From Paracoccus stylophorae (GTDB taxonomy: Bacteria; Pseudomonadota; Alphaproteobacteria; Rhodobacterales; Rhodobacteraceae), in assembly GCF_028553765.1 (NCBI RefSeq), contig NZ_CP067134.1, forward strand, positions 911,001 through 975,000: DNA of 64,000 nucleotides, read 5' to 3'. Made by a program: the position numbers and the translations under genes. The notes under the pieces were generated by a model that saw only the letters and a list, made by a program, of their open reading frames with translations, had not been told where the DNA came from and did no database searches. Below are positions 43,065-53,097 of the stretch, one piece after another. Position 1 is the stretch's first letter, and each line of letters opens with the position of its first letter.

Positions 43065-43133
43065 GGCGGCACCCTCCGGGAGGAGGAGAGAGGGTGCCGC
43101 CAGTCCCGACCCGGGGAGGAGGAGAGGGTCGGG
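43065..43133 (-). ncRNA. Cuckoo/CcsR-type sRNA 1 (hairpins 1 and 2)
   Basis: Hairpin 1 is a perfect 8-bp stem CCCGACCC/GGGTCGGG (43105-43112 with 43126-43133) with minus-strand loop TCTCCTCCTCCCC. Hairpin 2 is a perfect 12-bp stem (43065-43076 with 43090-43101) with loop TCTCCTCCTCCCG. The first stem begins 12 bases after the DUF1127 stop codon, so the RNA is probably cut from that mRNA. Confidence 0.85.
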
Positions 43134-43145
43134 AAAGCGAATGGT

Positions 43146-43373
43146 TCAGTCGGACGAGCCCCAGGCGGCCTCGCGCGCCAGATGCGGGATCATCGCGCGG
43201 CTGATGCCCAGATCGTCCAGATCGCGGGTGGTCAGCGCGCTGAGTTCGCGCACGGTCTGGCGATAGACGGCCTTGCGGGCGCGGTTTTCCTGCATGCGCT
43301 GCATCGCGGCCAGCAGCCGACCACGCAGGCCGGTGGCGGCGGCGCGGTTGTGGGCTTGAGCGATAACGGCCAT
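43146..43373 (-). CDS. DUF1127 small basic protein, CcaF1-like
   Basis: A 75-residue arginine-rich protein. The DUF1127 core is RRELSAL-like: YRQTVRELSALTTRDLDDLG, then ISRAMIPHLARE. In Rhodobacter sphaeroides the equivalent (RSP_6037, CcaF1) lies directly upstream of the CcsR1-4 RNAs, is co-transcribed with them under RpoH control, and acts as a small RNA-binding protein. The same layout here, with the RNA array 12 bases past the stop, makes the assignment strong. AAAGGA lies upstream of the ATG at 43373. Confidence 0.88.
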   Translation of the reverse strand: MAVIAQAHNRAAATGLRGRLLAAMQRMQENRARKAVYRQTVRELSALTTRDLDDLGISRAMIPHLAREAAWGSSD

Positions 43374-43719
43374 GACTTCGGTTCCTTTCACGTTTCTTCG
43401 TCGATCTGCGCCCGGCCCGGGACGGCCCGGCGCTTTCGTTGTCATCAAGATGGCCCTCTTGCTGCGGATGCACAATAGGCCATCCGGCCAATGCTGCCAT
43501 GCGGCAATTGCATGACTGAGCGTTTACGTTCTGGTTCCTTCTTCCTGTAATCACACGAAAAGTTAATTTCGCCGTGAGCGTTAGCGATCACGCCGCGACT
43601 GCAAAATGGACGGAAAATGAGGTGCTTACGGCCGCCCGCGCTGCGACATGCTGGCGGGTGGTTGTGGTCGCGCGACCCATGCATCATGCTGCGGCGACAC
43701 ATAAAGACAGGCTGCTGAC
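43374..43719. other. Divergent region between DUF1127 gene and mrp
   Basis: A 346-base gap with no convincing gene. It must hold the promoter of the DUF1127-RNA unit (minus) and that of mrp (plus). It has an AT-richer stretch near 43540-43620 and an inverted repeat CGTGA/TCACG at 43573-43592. I could not assign a heat-shock or housekeeping promoter with confidence on either strand. Confidence 0.4.
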
Positions 43720-44814
43720 ATGACCGTGACCCGTGAAGTTGTCCGTGGGGCAATCGCCGACATCGTGCTGCCGGACGGCCGCAGCCTTGCCCAGGCCGAT
43801 ATCGTCCGCGCGATAACCGTCGATGGCGGCACCGTCCGATTCGTCCTTGAGGTCGCCGATGCCGAGGCCGCGCGCGCGCTGGCCCCGGTCGAGGCCGAGG
43901 CAAGACGCCGGGTCGAGGCGCTGCCCGAGGTAGAGAAGGTGCAGATCGTGATGACCGCGCCGGCGGGCAAGCCCGCGCAGCCGGTGGCCTCGTCCGGGCA
44001 GGGGCAGGCGCCGTCGCTGAAGCTGGGCCAGCATCCGACCGGGCAGGCCGGGCCGCAGCCGGTGCCGGGCGTGCGAAACCTCGTGGCCATCGGGTCGGGC
44101 AAGGGCGGGGTCGGCAAATCCACCGTCACCGCCAATCTGGCGGTGGCGCTGGCGCGGGCGGGGCGCAAGGTGGGGGTGCTGGACGCCGACATCTATGGCC
44201 CCTCGCAGCCGCGGATGCTGGGCGTGTCGGGCCGGCCCGCCAGCCCGGACGGCAAGCGGATCGAGCCGATGCACAATCACGGCATCACCATCATGTCGAT
44301 CGGGCTGATGCTGAAAGAGGGCGAGGCGGTCGTGTGGCGCGGGCCGATGCTGATGGGCGCGATGCAGCAATTGTTGCAGCAGGTGAACTGGGGCGAGCTG
44401 GACGTGCTGCTGATCGACCTGCCGCCCGGCACCGGCGATGTGCAGCTTTCGCTGTGCCAGAAGGCGGCGGTGACGGGCGCGATCATCGTCTCGACCCCGC
44501 AGGACGTGGCGCTGCTGGATGCGCGCCGCGCCATCGACATGTTCAACAGGCTGAAGACCCCGGTTCTGGGCCTGATCGAGAACATGTCCAGCTATGTCTG
44601 CCCCAATTGCGGGCACGAGGCGCATCTGTTCGGCCATGGCGGCGTGGCCTCCGAGGCGCGGAATCTGAACCTGCCCTTCCTGGGCGAATTGCCGCTGCTG
44701 CTGGATGTGCGCCTGTCGGGCGATTCGGGCCGGCCCATCGCGCTGGAAGACGGCCCGGCGGGGCAGGCTTATGCGCGGCTGGCCGAACGGCTGATCGCGG
44801 ATGGGGTCGCCTGA
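43720..44814 (+). CDS. mrp: Mrp/ApbC family iron-sulfur cluster carrier ATPase
   Basis: Mrp/NBP35-type protein (364 residues) that binds and transfers 4Fe-4S clusters. An N-terminal MIP18-like domain (about residues 1-90) is joined by a Gly/Gln/Pro linker to the ATPase domain with deviant Walker [12 protein letters not shown] (Lys128, Lys133). The cluster cysteines are in VCPNCGHE (Cys294, Cys297). It is followed by the long dcw leader. Confidence 0.95.
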   Translation: MTVTREVVRGAIADIVLPDGRSLAQADIVRAITVDGGTVRFVLEVADAEAARALAPVEAEARRRVEALPEVEKVQIVMTAPAGKPAQPVASSGQGQAPSLKLGQHPTGQAGPQPVPGVRNLVAIGSGKGGVGKSTVTANLAVALARAGRKVGVLDADIYGPSQPRMLGVSGRPASPDGKRIEPMHNHGITIMSIGLMLKEGEAVVWRGPMLMGAMQQLLQQVNWGELDVLLIDLPPGTGDVQLSLCQKAAVTGAIIVSTPQDVALLDARRAIDMFNRLKTPVLGLIENMSSYVCPNCGHEAHLFGHGGVASEARNLNLPFLGELPLLLDVRLSGDSGRPIALEDGPAGQAYARLAERLIADGVA

Positions 44815-45199
44815 CACTGCGCATCTGCGCAAGGCCGTCGCATCTTCATGGGAAAGCATGGGTTGAATGGGATTTTCCGCCACCGGGGCGGAAACCCGCT
44901 CCCGCATATGTGATTCGCCGTGATTCCGGCGCGGATCGGCGTGAATCGCGGGCGGTGTTCCTGCCCTGTCCGGCGTCGATGCAGGTTTTTGGGATTTTAC
45001 GCCACTTTCTGTCTTGGCAGATCTGATCGCTAGATATTGCGATGTTGCGTCGGTTTCTTTCCATCTGTTGTGCGCATTGGTTCGTGACGGCACGAAACAG
45101 CCGGTCCTGAGCCTCGTTTCAGCGTGTCCATACCGCCGTTGTGGGGAAGAATTCCATTGCGTCCCATGAAATCCCATGTCACAACTTGATCACGAAGAC
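44815..45199 (+). other. Upstream part of the mrp-mraZ gap
   Basis: This is the first 385 bases of a 633-base gap without a gene. It is less GC-rich than the surroundings, especially 44980-45060, and is probably the promoter region of the dcw cluster. Apart from the three MraZ-box-like repeats at 45152-45176 I see no confident element; -10-like TAGATA at 45031 has no well-spaced -35. Confidence 0.4.
45152..45176 (-). promoter_or_regulatory. Three MraZ-box-like direct repeats
   Basis: Read on the minus strand, TGGGA-TTTCA-TGGGA-CGCAA-TGGAA gives three TGG(G/A)A units exactly ten bases apart (45176-45172, 45166-45162, 45156-45152). MraZ binds TGGGN repeats with five-base spacers upstream of its own operon. 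Here they lie in reverse orientation about 270 bases before mraZ, which suggests autoregulation at the distal promoter. Confidence 0.55.
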
Positions 45200-45408
45200 G
45201 GGCAGCAAGGGGCACCAAGACCCCACGAGGCGAAGCAGGTTTCATACAGGCACCCGTTTTCCAAAAAAGCATCGCCCCCACGCGCGAGCAGCACCTCCCC
45301 CAGGTGGCGCGTGGCAGGGCGGGCAACTCCCCGAAAAGGGGCCCAGTCAATGGGAACGAGGGCGGCGGATCGGGCAGTGGCAGCGGCCCGATCCGCCCTT
45401 TCTCTTTC
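45200..45408 (+). ncRNA. UpsM-like sRNA from the dcw 5' leader (5' end approximate)
   Basis: The leader ends in a perfect 12-bp terminator GGCGGATCGGGC/GCCCGATCCGCC (45364-45375 with 45386-45397) and CTTTCTCTTTC, 39 bases before mraZ. Other strong hairpins lie upstream: CCACGCGC/GCGCGTGG with inner CACCT/AGGTG (45278-45314), and CCCC-GAAAA-GGGG (45329-45341). In R. sphaeroides the abundant 206-nt sRNA UpsM comes from the same place, ending at a terminator before mraZ. The 5' end given here is a guess from that length. Confidence 0.6.
45364..45408 (+). terminator. Leader terminator upstream of mraZ
   Basis: Perfect 12-bp stem, 10-base loop (45376-45385) and T-rich tail. Because mraZ has no other obvious nearby promoter, partial read-through here would set expression of the whole dcw cluster. 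Confidence 0.85.
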
Positions 45409-45447
45409 GGGCGGGCGGAAGAGACGGGACAGTGAGGACAGGCCGGC

Positions 45448-45969
45448 GTGGCGCGCAAGTTCAGGGGCACCGAGACCGTCAAGGTCGACAGCAAGGGCCG
45501 CATGTCGGTCCCCGCCCGGATGCGCAAGCAGTTCGAACAATGCGACCCGGCCTTTTCGACATCCAACACCGGACGCGCGCAGCTGGTCGTGGTCTATGGA
45601 CCGGACTGGTGGAACTGGCTGGAGCTTTACACCATCGAGGCCATCGAGGAGATCGACGCGCAAATCGACCGGATGCAGCGCGGCAGCGTCGAGCGGCGCT
45701 GGCTGGAACAGCTGATGAACGCGCAGTCCGTCGATCTTGAGATCGACCGCGAAGGCCGGCTGATGCTGCCGCAGAAGCTGCGCGAAAAGCTGGGTTTCGA
45801 CAGCGGGGTCGAGGTCGATTTCGCGGCCAGCGGCGATTACCTCAAGGTGTATCGCCCCGATTCGCCCCCCAAGGACATTCAGGAGGTCGAGGATTTCGCG
45901 GCCTCCAAGGGGCCGGGTTTCGATCCGCGCAGCCTGGCCGGTCCGCCCCAGGGCACGGACGAGGGCTGA
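45448..45969 (+). CDS. mraZ: Transcriptional regulator MraZ
   Basis: MraZ (173 residues) is a double AbrB-fold DNA-binding ring protein that represses the dcw cluster. The two SpoVT/AbrB-like halves are seen as VDSKGRMSVPARMRK and IDREGRLMLPQKLREKLG. A tail of about 30 residues extends beyond the second half. The start is GTG at 45448 with GAGGACAGG upstream. First gene of dcw here, three bases before rsmH. Confidence 0.95.
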   Translation: MARKFRGTETVKVDSKGRMSVPARMRKQFEQCDPAFSTSNTGRAQLVVVYGPDWWNWLELYTIEAIEEIDAQIDRMQRGSVERRWLEQLMNAQSVDLEIDREGRLMLPQKLREKLGFDSGVEVDFAASGDYLKVYRPDSPPKDIQEVEDFAASKGPGFDPRSLAGPPQGTDEG

Positions 45970-45972
45970 GCC

Positions 45973-46971
45973 ATGGCCGCGCCGCATGTCCCGGTCCTGC
46001 TGAAACCGCTTCTCAGGGCGGTCGAACCCGTCTCGGGCATCTGGCTGGACGGCACGTTCGGCGCCGGCGGCTATGCGCGCGGGCTGTTGCAGGCCGGCGC
46101 CGCGACCGTCATCGGCGTGGACCGCGACCCTGCGGTTCTGGCGATGGCGCGGGAATGGGCGGAGGAATACGGCGACCGGCTGCGTCTGGTCGAGGGCGTG
46201 TTTGCCGATCTGGACCGGCTGGCGGAAGAAGTTCTGGCCGATGAAGTTCAGGATGGCGGAAGGCTGGACGGTGTGGTGCTGGATCTGGGCGTCAGTTCGA
46301 TGCAGCTGGATCAGGCCGAACGCGGCTTTTCCTTTCTGCGCGACGGTCCGCTGGACATGCGCATGGGGCAGGACGGCCCCTCGGCCGCCGATCTGCTGAA
46401 CCGGGCCGACGAATCGACCATCGCCGACGTGCTGTTCCATTATGGCGAGGAACGCGCCTCGCGCCGGATCGCGCGCGCCATCGTCGCCGCGCGCCCGCTG
46501 TCGCGCACCGCCGAACTGGCCGAGATCGTGTCGTCCTGCCTGCCGCGCCCCAAGCCCGGCCAAAGCCATCCCGCCACACGCAGCTTTCAGGCGATCCGGA
46601 TCTGGGTCAACGACGAGTTCCGGCAACTGGTCGAGGGGCTTTCGGCCGCGGAACGCGCGCTGAAGCCCGGCGGCAGGCTGGCCGTGGTCAGCTTTCATTC
46701 ATTGGAGGATCGGATCGTGAAGCGCTTCATGCAGGCGCGGTCGAACAGTGCGGGCGGGGGCAGCCGCCATGCGCCGGTGGCGGATACCGCACCGGCGGCC
46801 TTCACCCTGCCGTTCCGCCGCGCCATCGGCCCCGACCCCGACGAGATGCAGGCCAATCCGCGCGCGCGTTCGGCGCTGCTGCGGGTGGCGGTGCGCACCC
46901 ATGCGCCCGCAGCCCCGGTCGATGCAGGCGCGCTGGCCATGCCGCGCCTGCCCGAGAAAGGGGTCGGGTGA
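45973..46971 (+). CDS. rsmH: 16S rRNA (cytosine-1402-N4)-methyltransferase RsmH
   Basis: RsmH/MraW (332 residues) methylates C1402 in the ribosomal P site. It starts [12 protein letters not shown], has the SAM loop [15 protein letters not shown] and the motif [19 protein letters not shown], and ends with [17 protein letters not shown]. It shares one base with the ftsL start. Confidence 0.96.
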   Translation: MAAPHVPVLLKPLLRAVEPVSGIWLDGTFGAGGYARGLLQAGAATVIGVDRDPAVLAMAREWAEEYGDRLRLVEGVFADLDRLAEEVLADEVQDGGRLDGVVLDLGVSSMQLDQAERGFSFLRDGPLDMRMGQDGPSAADLLNRADESTIADVLFHYGEERASRRIARAIVAARPLSRTAELAEIVSSCLPRPKPGQSHPATRSFQAIRIWVNDEFRQLVEGLSAAERALKPGGRLAVVSFHSLEDRIVKRFMQARSNSAGGGSRHAPVADTAPAAFTLPFRRAIGPDPDEMQANPRARSALLRVAVRTHAPAAPVDAGALAMPRLPEKGVG

Positions 46972-47318
46972 TGCGGTCCGTGACCTATCTGGCGGTGACG
47001 CTGCTGGTGATGGGGCTGGCATTCTGGGCCTATCGCGAGAATTACCGCACCCAGGCCGCGATCAGCGAGATGGGCCAGGTCCAGCGCGAGATCGCCGTGC
47101 TGCGCGAGGATCTGGGCGTGCTGCGGGCCGAATGGGCCTATCTGAACCGGCCCGAACGGCTGCGCGAACTGGTCGATCTGAATTTCGAACGCCTGCAACT
47201 GGTGCCGGTCGATTCGGGTCAGTTCGTCGATCTGGGTCATGTCGATTACCCCAAACCCCCTGCCCCGCCGCCGACGCAGGACGGCCAAGACCCCACATCA
47301 TCCGAGGAACAGCCATGA
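46971..47318 (+). CDS. ftsL: Cell division protein FtsL
   Basis: A 115-residue bitopic protein: short N-terminus, one membrane helix (VTLLVMGLAFWAYREN) and a coiled coil (QVQREIAVLREDLGVLRAEW) before a Pro-rich tail. It forms the FtsQLB complex, probably with the FtsB-like protein encoded at 41.2-41.5 kb. The ATG at 46971 (TGATG overlap with rsmH) is preferred over the GTG just before it. Overlaps ftsI by four bases. Confidence 0.92.
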   Translation: MRSVTYLAVTLLVMGLAFWAYRENYRTQAAISEMGQVQREIAVLREDLGVLRAEWAYLNRPERLRELVDLNFERLQLVPVDSGQFVDLGHVDYPKPPAPPPTQDGQDPTSSEEQP

Positions 47319-49147
47319 TCCGCACCCCCTTGCGCCCGCTGGCCCGCATCCTTCGCGCCCGCGCCCGCGGCGAGAACCCCGACGAGATCGAGGCCGAGAA
47401 TCGCCGCCTGCGGCACGAGGCGATCCAGGACAAGGCGCGCCGTCGCGCCGAGGGGCGGCTGGTGCTGATGTCGGCCTGTTTCGTGCTGGCCTTCGGCACG
47501 GTCGGCGTGCGGATGGGCGCCTTGGCGTCAAGCGATCCAAGCGAGCCGCGCAGCCAGGTGCTGTCGGCGCAGATCCTGTCGCAGCGCGCCGACATCACCG
47601 ACCGGCGCGGCCGCGTGCTGGCCACGAACCTGCTGACCCATTCGCTGTATGCCCATCCCCACCAGATGGTCGATCCGGTGCGCGCGGCCACCGGGCTGGC
47701 CCGGATCTTTCCGGATCTGGATCAGGCACGGCTGACCAGGGATTTCACCGGCGGCCGCAAGTTCATGTGGATCAAGCGCAAGATCAGCCCCGAACAGATG
47801 CAGGCCGTCCACGACATCGGAGAGCCGGGCCTGCTGTTCGGCCCGCGCGAGATGCGCGTCTATCCCAACGGCCATGTCGCCAGCCATATCCTTGGCGGAT
47901 CGGGCTTTGGCGCCGAGGGCGTCAGCAGCGCCGAGGTGCTGGGCGTCGCCGGCGTCGAGAAGGCGTTCGACAACTGGCTGCGCGACCCCTCGCATGACGG
48001 GGCGCCGCTGGCGCTGTCGATCGACCTGACCGTCCAGACGGCGATGGAGGAGGTGCTGTCGTCGGGCATGAAGATCATGAACGCCAAGGGCGCCGCCGGC
48101 ATCCTGATGGAGGTGGCGACGGGCGAGGTGGTGGCGATGGCCAGCCTGCCCGATTTCGACCCCAACGACCGGCCCCGCCCGCTGCTGAAGGGCGATCCCT
48201 CCGACAGCCCGCTGTTCAATCGCGCGGTGCAGGGCCAGTACGAGCTGGGATCGACCTTCAAGATCTTTCCGGTCGCGCAGGCGCTGGACCTGAAGCTGAT
48301 CAACCCCAATTCGGGCATCAATTCGTCCAGCCCGATGAAGATCGGCAAATACCTGATCCACGATTTCCACAATTACGGCAAACAGTTGAGTGCGACGGAC
48401 GTGATCGTGAAATCCTCGAACGTGGGCACGGTGCGGATCGCGCAGATGCTGGGGGTCGAGCGGCAGCGGGACTTTCTGCAGAAACTGGGCCTGTTCCAGC
48501 CGACCCCGGTCGAGATGGTCGAGGCCCCGACCGGACAGCCGCTGGTGCCGTCGCGCTGGCCGGCGGTGACGGCGGCGACGGTGGCCTTCGGGCACGGGCT
48601 TGCCGCCAGCCCGCTGCATCTGGCCGCCGCCTATGCGACCATCGCCAATGGCGGCAGGCGGGTGACGCCCACGCTGATCCACGGCCGCAAGCGGCCGCAG
48701 GGCGAACAGGTCCTGTCGCCGCGCGCGGCCGAGATGGCGGTGGGGATGCTGCGGCAGGTGGTGACGCGCGGCACCGCCAAACAGGCCGAGGTCGAGGGAT
48801 ACGAGATCGCCGGCAAGACCGGCACCGCCGACAAGCCGCGCCCCTCGGGCGGGTATTACAAGAACAAGGTGGTCGCCACCTTCGCCTCGGTCTTTCCGGC
48901 CAGCGATCCGGCCTATGTGCTGATCGTGACGCTGGACGAACCCTCGGTCTCGACTGCGGGCGGCGGTGAAAGCCGCACCGCAGGCATGACCGCCGTGCCG
49001 GTCGCGGCCGAGATCGTGCGCCGGCTTGCGCCGCTGGTCGGGCTGAAGGCGCGGACGGACGAAAAGCTGCCGACGGTCGCCGCCCGCTTTCAGCCGCGTG
49101 TTGAACCTGCGCCCGCCGATGGGATAAAGCTCGTCTCGAACAAATGA
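47315..49147 (+). CDS. ftsI: Peptidoglycan transpeptidase FtsI (PBP3)
   Basis: Septal transpeptidase (610 residues). It has a long basic cytoplasmic N-terminus, a membrane helix at about residues 48-70, a PBP dimerisation domain (QRADITDRRGRVLATNL) and the penicillin-binding domain. The catalytic motifs are STFK (Ser313), SSN (about 367) and KTGT (501-504). It forms the septum with FtsW, which is not in the window. Overlaps murE by four bases. Confidence 0.96.
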   Translation: MIRTPLRPLARILRARARGENPDEIEAENRRLRHEAIQDKARRRAEGRLVLMSACFVLAFGTVGVRMGALASSDPSEPRSQVLSAQILSQRADITDRRGRVLATNLLTHSLYAHPHQMVDPVRAATGLARIFPDLDQARLTRDFTGGRKFMWIKRKISPEQMQAVHDIGEPGLLFGPREMRVYPNGHVASHILGGSGFGAEGVSSAEVLGVAGVEKAFDNWLRDPSHDGAPLALSIDLTVQTAMEEVLSSGMKIMNAKGAAGILMEVATGEVVAMASLPDFDPNDRPRPLLKGDPSDSPLFNRAVQGQYELGSTFKIFPVAQALDLKLINPNSGINSSSPMKIGKYLIHDFHNYGKQLSATDVIVKSSNVGTVRIAQMLGVERQRDFLQKLGLFQPTPVEMVEAPTGQPLVPSRWPAVTAATVAFGHGLAASPLHLAAAYATIANGGRRVTPTLIHGRKRPQGEQVLSPRAAEMAVGMLRQVVTRGTAKQAEVEGYEIAGKTGTADKPRPSGGYYKNKVVATFASVFPASDPAYVLIVTLDEPSVSTAGGGESRTAGMTAVPVAAEIVRRLAPLVGLKARTDEKLPTVAARFQPRVEPAPADGIKLVSNK

Positions 49148-50643
49148 CGGGTGGCAGGGTGAGGCAAGGCACGAAGACGCTGTCGCAGCTGGGGTTGCGG
49201 GCACGCGACGGGCGCGACCCGCAGATCACCGGCATCTCGGTCGACAGCCGCACCGTCAAGCCGGGGCATGTGTTCGCCGCGCTGCCGGGCACGACCCTGC
49301 ATGGCGGCGAGTTCATCCAGTATGCGCTGCGCATGGATGCCGCCGCCGTGCTGACCGACCGCGCCGGCGCCGAACTGGCCGCCGACCTGCTGTCGGAATG
49401 GGACGGCGCGCTGGTCGTGGCGCAGGACCCGCGGGCGGCGCTGGCCGGTGCCGCCGCGCTGTGGTTTCAGGCGCAGCCCGAGCATGTGGTCGCGGTCACG
49501 GGCACGTCGGGCAAGACCTCGGTCGTCAGCTTCACCCGCCAGATCTGGCAATCCCTGGGCCACAAGGCGATCAGCCTGGGCACGATGGGCGTGCAGGGCG
49601 ATCACGAGGCGCGGCTGGCCCATACCACGCCCGAACCCGTGACCCTGCATCGCGTGCTGTCCGAGGCCGCGCAGGCGGGCGTCACCCATGCCGCGATGGA
49701 GGCGTCAAGCCACGGGCTGGACCAGCGGCGTCTGGACGGGGTCCGGGTCGAGGCCGGCGCGTTCACAAATTTCAGCCAGGATCACCTGGATTATCACACC
49801 GATTTCGACGACTATTTCGCCGCCAAGGCGCTGCTTTTCAACCACATTCTGGAAGACGGCGAGGCTGCGGTCATCAACGTCGACAGCGAGCGCGGCCGCC
49901 AGATGGCCGACATTGCGCGGGATCGCGGGCTGGCGCTGACGACCGTCGGACGCAGCGATCAGGCGATGCTGCGCATCCTTGGCCAGCGTTACGATGCGAC
50001 CGGGCAGGATCTGCGCTTTTCGGTGGCGGGTCAGCCGCACATGGTCCGCCTGCCGCTGATCGGCGGGTTTCAGGCCGAAAACGTGCTGGCCGCGATGGGG
50101 CTGGTGCTGGCGGCGGGCGATCCGCCCGAAGGCGTGCTGCGCGCGCTGCCGGAATTGCAGACCGTGCGCGGCCGGATGCAGCTGGTCGCGCAGCGCGACA
50201 ACGGCGCAGCGGTGTTCGTGGACTATGCCCACAAGCCCGGCGCGGTGATCGCCGCGCTGGAATCGCTGCGCCCGCATGTGCTGGGCCGCATCGTCTGCAT
50301 CATCGGCGCGGGCGGCGACCGCGACCGGGGCAAGCGGCCGCTGATGGGTCAGGCGGCGCGCGATCATGCCGACGTGGTGATCGTGACCGACGACAACCCC
50401 CGCACCGAAGACCCGGCCGCCATCCGCGCCGCCGTGATGGACGGCGCCGGCCCCGAGGCGACCGAAATCGGCGACCGGGCCGAGGCGATCCTGCGCGGTG
50501 TCGATGCGCTGCAACCGGGCGATGCGCTGCTGATCTGCGGCAAGGGACACGAGACCGGCCAGATCGTCGGCCACGATGTCTATCCGTTCGACGATGCCGA
50601 ACAGGCCTCGGTCGCCGTCGCGGCGCTGGACGGCCGCATATGA
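49144..50643 (+). CDS. murE: UDP-MurNAc-tripeptide synthetase (meso-DAP adding)
   Basis: MurE (499 residues) adds meso-diaminopimelate to UDP-MurNAc-Ala-Glu. ATP loop [13 protein letters not shown] (about residue 119), the central [14 protein letters not shown], and the DAP-specific signature DDNPRTEDP near the C-terminus, which distinguishes it from lysine-adding enzymes. It overlaps murF by four bases. Confidence 0.96.
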   Translation: MTGGRVRQGTKTLSQLGLRARDGRDPQITGISVDSRTVKPGHVFAALPGTTLHGGEFIQYALRMDAAAVLTDRAGAELAADLLSEWDGALVVAQDPRAALAGAAALWFQAQPEHVVAVTGTSGKTSVVSFTRQIWQSLGHKAISLGTMGVQGDHEARLAHTTPEPVTLHRVLSEAAQAGVTHAAMEASSHGLDQRRLDGVRVEAGAFTNFSQDHLDYHTDFDDYFAAKALLFNHILEDGEAAVINVDSERGRQMADIARDRGLALTTVGRSDQAMLRILGQRYDATGQDLRFSVAGQPHMVRLPLIGGFQAENVLAAMGLVLAAGDPPEGVLRALPELQTVRGRMQLVAQRDNGAAVFVDYAHKPGAVIAALESLRPHVLGRIVCIIGAGGDRDRGKRPLMGQAARDHADVVIVTDDNPRTEDPAAIRAAVMDGAGPEATEIGDRAEAILRGVDALQPGDALLICGKGHETGQIVGHDVYPFDDAEQASVAVAALDGRI

Positions 50644-52025
50644 CGCTGTGGCATGCGCAGGACGCCGCCGCCGCGACCGGCGGGCGGGCGCAGGGCGACT
50701 GGTCGGCGTCGGGCGTGTCCATCGACACCCGCACGATCCGGCCGGGCGATCTGTTCGTCGCGTTGAAGGACAGCCGCGACGGTCACGATTTCGTCGCGCA
50801 GGCGCTGGCCGGCGGCGCGGTCGCCGCGATGGTCAGCCGCATCCCCGAGGACGTGGCCGCCGATGCGCCGCTGCTGATCGTGTCCGACGTGCTGGCGGCG
50901 CTGACCGAACTGGGCCGGGCGGGGCGCGCGCGGACGGGCGGCCGCGTGATCGCCATCACCGGCTCGGTCGGCAAGACCTCGACGAAGGAAATGGCGCGCG
51001 TCGCATTGCAGGGGCAGGGGCGTATCCACGCCGCCGAGGCCAGTTACAACAATCACTGGGGGGTGCCGCTGACGCTGGCGCGGATGCCCGCGCAGACCGA
51101 TTTCGCGATTGTCGAGATCGGGATGAACCATCCGGGCGAGATCGCGCCCCTGTCGCGCCTGGCCCGCCCGCATGTCGGCCTGATCACCACGGTCGCGGCC
51201 GCGCATCTCGAGGCGTTCGGCGCCATCGAAGGCATCGCCCGCGAAAAGGGCGCGCTGTTCGAGGGACTGGAATCGCCCGGCACGGCGGTCCTGCCCGAAG
51301 ATCTGCCGGTCACGCCGATCCTGCGCGCCTGCGCCGACGCCGCAGACGCAATCGTGGTGGGGTTCGGACGCGACGGCATGGCCAGGCTGCTGCGGGCCGA
51401 ACCGCAGAACGGCACCCTTGCCTGCCGCGCCCGGATCGCCGGCGCGACGGTCGATTTCACCTTGCAGACGACCGGTGTGCATTTCGCGCTGAACGCGGTC
51501 GGCGTGCTGGCCGCGCTGACGGCCGCCGGCGCCGATCCGCAACGATGTGCGGCGCGCCTGGCCGACTGGCTGCCGCCCGCGGGTCGCGGCGGAGTCGAGG
51601 ATCTGCGCGGCATCCGGCTGATCGACGACGCGTTCAACGCCAATCCCGCCTCGCTGTCGGCGGGTCTGGCCACGCTGGCCGGGCTGGCGGGCGGACGCCG
51701 GATCGCGATCCTGGGCGACATGCTGGAGCTGGGCCCGGACGAGATCGACCTGCACCGCGCCGTGGCCGCCGATCCGGCGCTGGCCGCGGTCGATGTGATC
51801 CACACCGCAGGCCCCCGCATGCGCCATCTGCACAGGGCGCTGCCGCCCGAAAAACGCGGCGAATGGGCCGAGACCGCCGCCGAACTGGCCACGATCGCAT
51901 CCACGCTGGTGGCGCCGGGCGACATCGTGCTGGTGAAGGGGTCGAAATCCTCGCAGATCTCGGCCGTGGTTCAGGCGTTGCGCAATTCCCTCAGGAAAGA
52001 GAACGACGAATGCTCTATTGGCTGA
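50640..52025 (+). CDS. murF: UDP-MurNAc-pentapeptide synthetase MurF
   Basis: MurF (461 residues) adds D-Ala-D-Ala to the tripeptide precursor. ATP loop [14 protein letters not shown], then [22 protein letters not shown] and the C-terminal [13 protein letters not shown]. The ATG at 50640 overlaps the murE stop. The last 16 bases overlap mraY in another frame. Confidence 0.96.
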   Translation: MTLWHAQDAAAATGGRAQGDWSASGVSIDTRTIRPGDLFVALKDSRDGHDFVAQALAGGAVAAMVSRIPEDVAADAPLLIVSDVLAALTELGRAGRARTGGRVIAITGSVGKTSTKEMARVALQGQGRIHAAEASYNNHWGVPLTLARMPAQTDFAIVEIGMNHPGEIAPLSRLARPHVGLITTVAAAHLEAFGAIEGIAREKGALFEGLESPGTAVLPEDLPVTPILRACADAADAIVVGFGRDGMARLLRAEPQNGTLACRARIAGATVDFTLQTTGVHFALNAVGVLAALTAAGADPQRCAARLADWLPPAGRGGVEDLRGIRLIDDAFNANPASLSAGLATLAGLAGGRRIAILGDMLELGPDEIDLHRAVAADPALAAVDVIHTAGPRMRHLHRALPPEKRGEWAETAAELATIASTLVAPGDIVLVKGSKSSQISAVVQALRNSLRKENDECSIG

Positions 52026-53092
52026 GCAGCTTTTCCGAAGGGGGCGACCTCTTCAACCTGTTCCGATACATCACCTTTCGCGCCGGCGCGGCGTTCTTCA
52101 CGGCGCTGATCTTCGGCTTCATTTTCGGGCGGCCGCTGATCGACTTTCTGCGCCGCACCCAGAAAAAGGGTCAGCCGATCCGCGATGACGGGCCGGAAGG
52201 CCATCTGGTCAAGGCCGGGACGCCGACGATGGGCGGGCTTCTGATCCTGTCGGCGCTGTTCGTGTCCACGCTGCTGTGGGCGCGGCTGGACAACGGCTAT
52301 GTCTGGGTCGTCCTGACGGTGACGGCGGGCTATGCGGCGATCGGCTTTGCCGACGACTATGCCAAGATCAGCAAGATGAACACCAAGGGGGTGCCGGGCC
52401 GGGTGCGCATGGGGCTGGGGCTGGCGCTGGCCTTCATCGCCTCGGCCTGGGCGATGTGGCTGCATCCCGCCGATCTGACCGGCCAGCTTGCGCTGCCGGT
52501 GTTCAAGAACGCGCTGATCGATCTGAGCCTGTTCTTCATCCCCTTCGCCATGCTGGTGATCGTCGGCGCCGCCAACGCGGTCAACCTGACGGACGGGCTG
52601 GACGGTCTGGCGATCATGCCGGTGATGATCGCCGCCGGCACGCTGGGGGTCATCGCCTACACCGTCGGGCGGGTCGATTTCACCACCTATCTGGGCGTCC
52701 ACCACGTCCCCGGCACGGGCGAGATCCTGATCTTCGTCGCAGCCCTGATCGGCGGCGGTCTGGGGTTTCTGTGGTATAACGCGCCGCCGGCGGCGGTCTT
52801 CATGGGCGATACCGGCAGCCTTGCCCTGGGCGGCGCTTTGGGCGCCATCGCCGTCGTCACCAAGCACGAGATCGTGCTGGCCATCGTCGGCGGCCTGTTC
52901 GTGGTCGAGGCGCTGAGCGTCATCATCCAGGTCCTCTATTTCAAGCGCACCGGCAGGCGCGTCTTCCTGATGGCCCCGATCCACCACCATTTCGAAAAGC
53001 TGGGCTGGGGAGAGGCGCAGATCGTCATCCGCTTCTGGATCATCTCGCTGATCCTGGCGCTGATCGGGCTTGCGACCCTGAAGCTGCGCTGA
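52010..53092 (+). CDS. mraY: Phospho-N-acetylmuramoyl-pentapeptide transferase MraY
   Basis: MraY (360 residues, about ten membrane helices) transfers phospho-MurNAc-pentapeptide to undecaprenyl phosphate, making lipid I. The catalytic segments are [31 protein letters not shown] and [13 protein letters not shown]. It overlaps murF by 16 bases and is followed by repeat copy C before murD. Confidence 0.97.
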   Translation: MLYWLSSFSEGGDLFNLFRYITFRAGAAFFTALIFGFIFGRPLIDFLRRTQKKGQPIRDDGPEGHLVKAGTPTMGGLLILSALFVSTLLWARLDNGYVWVVLTVTAGYAAIGFADDYAKISKMNTKGVPGRVRMGLGLALAFIASAWAMWLHPADLTGQLALPVFKNALIDLSLFFIPFAMLVIVGAANAVNLTDGLDGLAIMPVMIAAGTLGVIAYTVGRVDFTTYLGVHHVPGTGEILIFVAALIGGGLGFLWYNAPPAAVFMGDTGSLALGGALGAIAVVTKHEIVLAIVGGLFVVEALSVIIQVLYFKRTGRRVFLMAPIHHHFEKLGWGEAQIVIRFWIISLILALIGLATLKLR

Positions 53093-53097
53093 TCTTC

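Noticed and set aside
42700..43135. Repeated GGGAGGAGGA motifs as a CRISPR array or simple tandem repeat
   Set aside because: Motif spacing is irregular, no fixed repeat/spacer unit exists, there are no cas genes, and each motif sits in the loop of its own stem. RNA hairpins explain it better.
42438..43478. Plus-strand open frames across the hairpin array
   Set aside because: They are Gly/Arg-rich translations of the structured array and run antisense to the DUF1127 gene and DUF2945 gene.
49398..52025. Apparent MurE-MurF long frame
   Set aside because: The part before 50640 is a shadow frame of murE; MurF starts at the ATG overlapping the murE stop.
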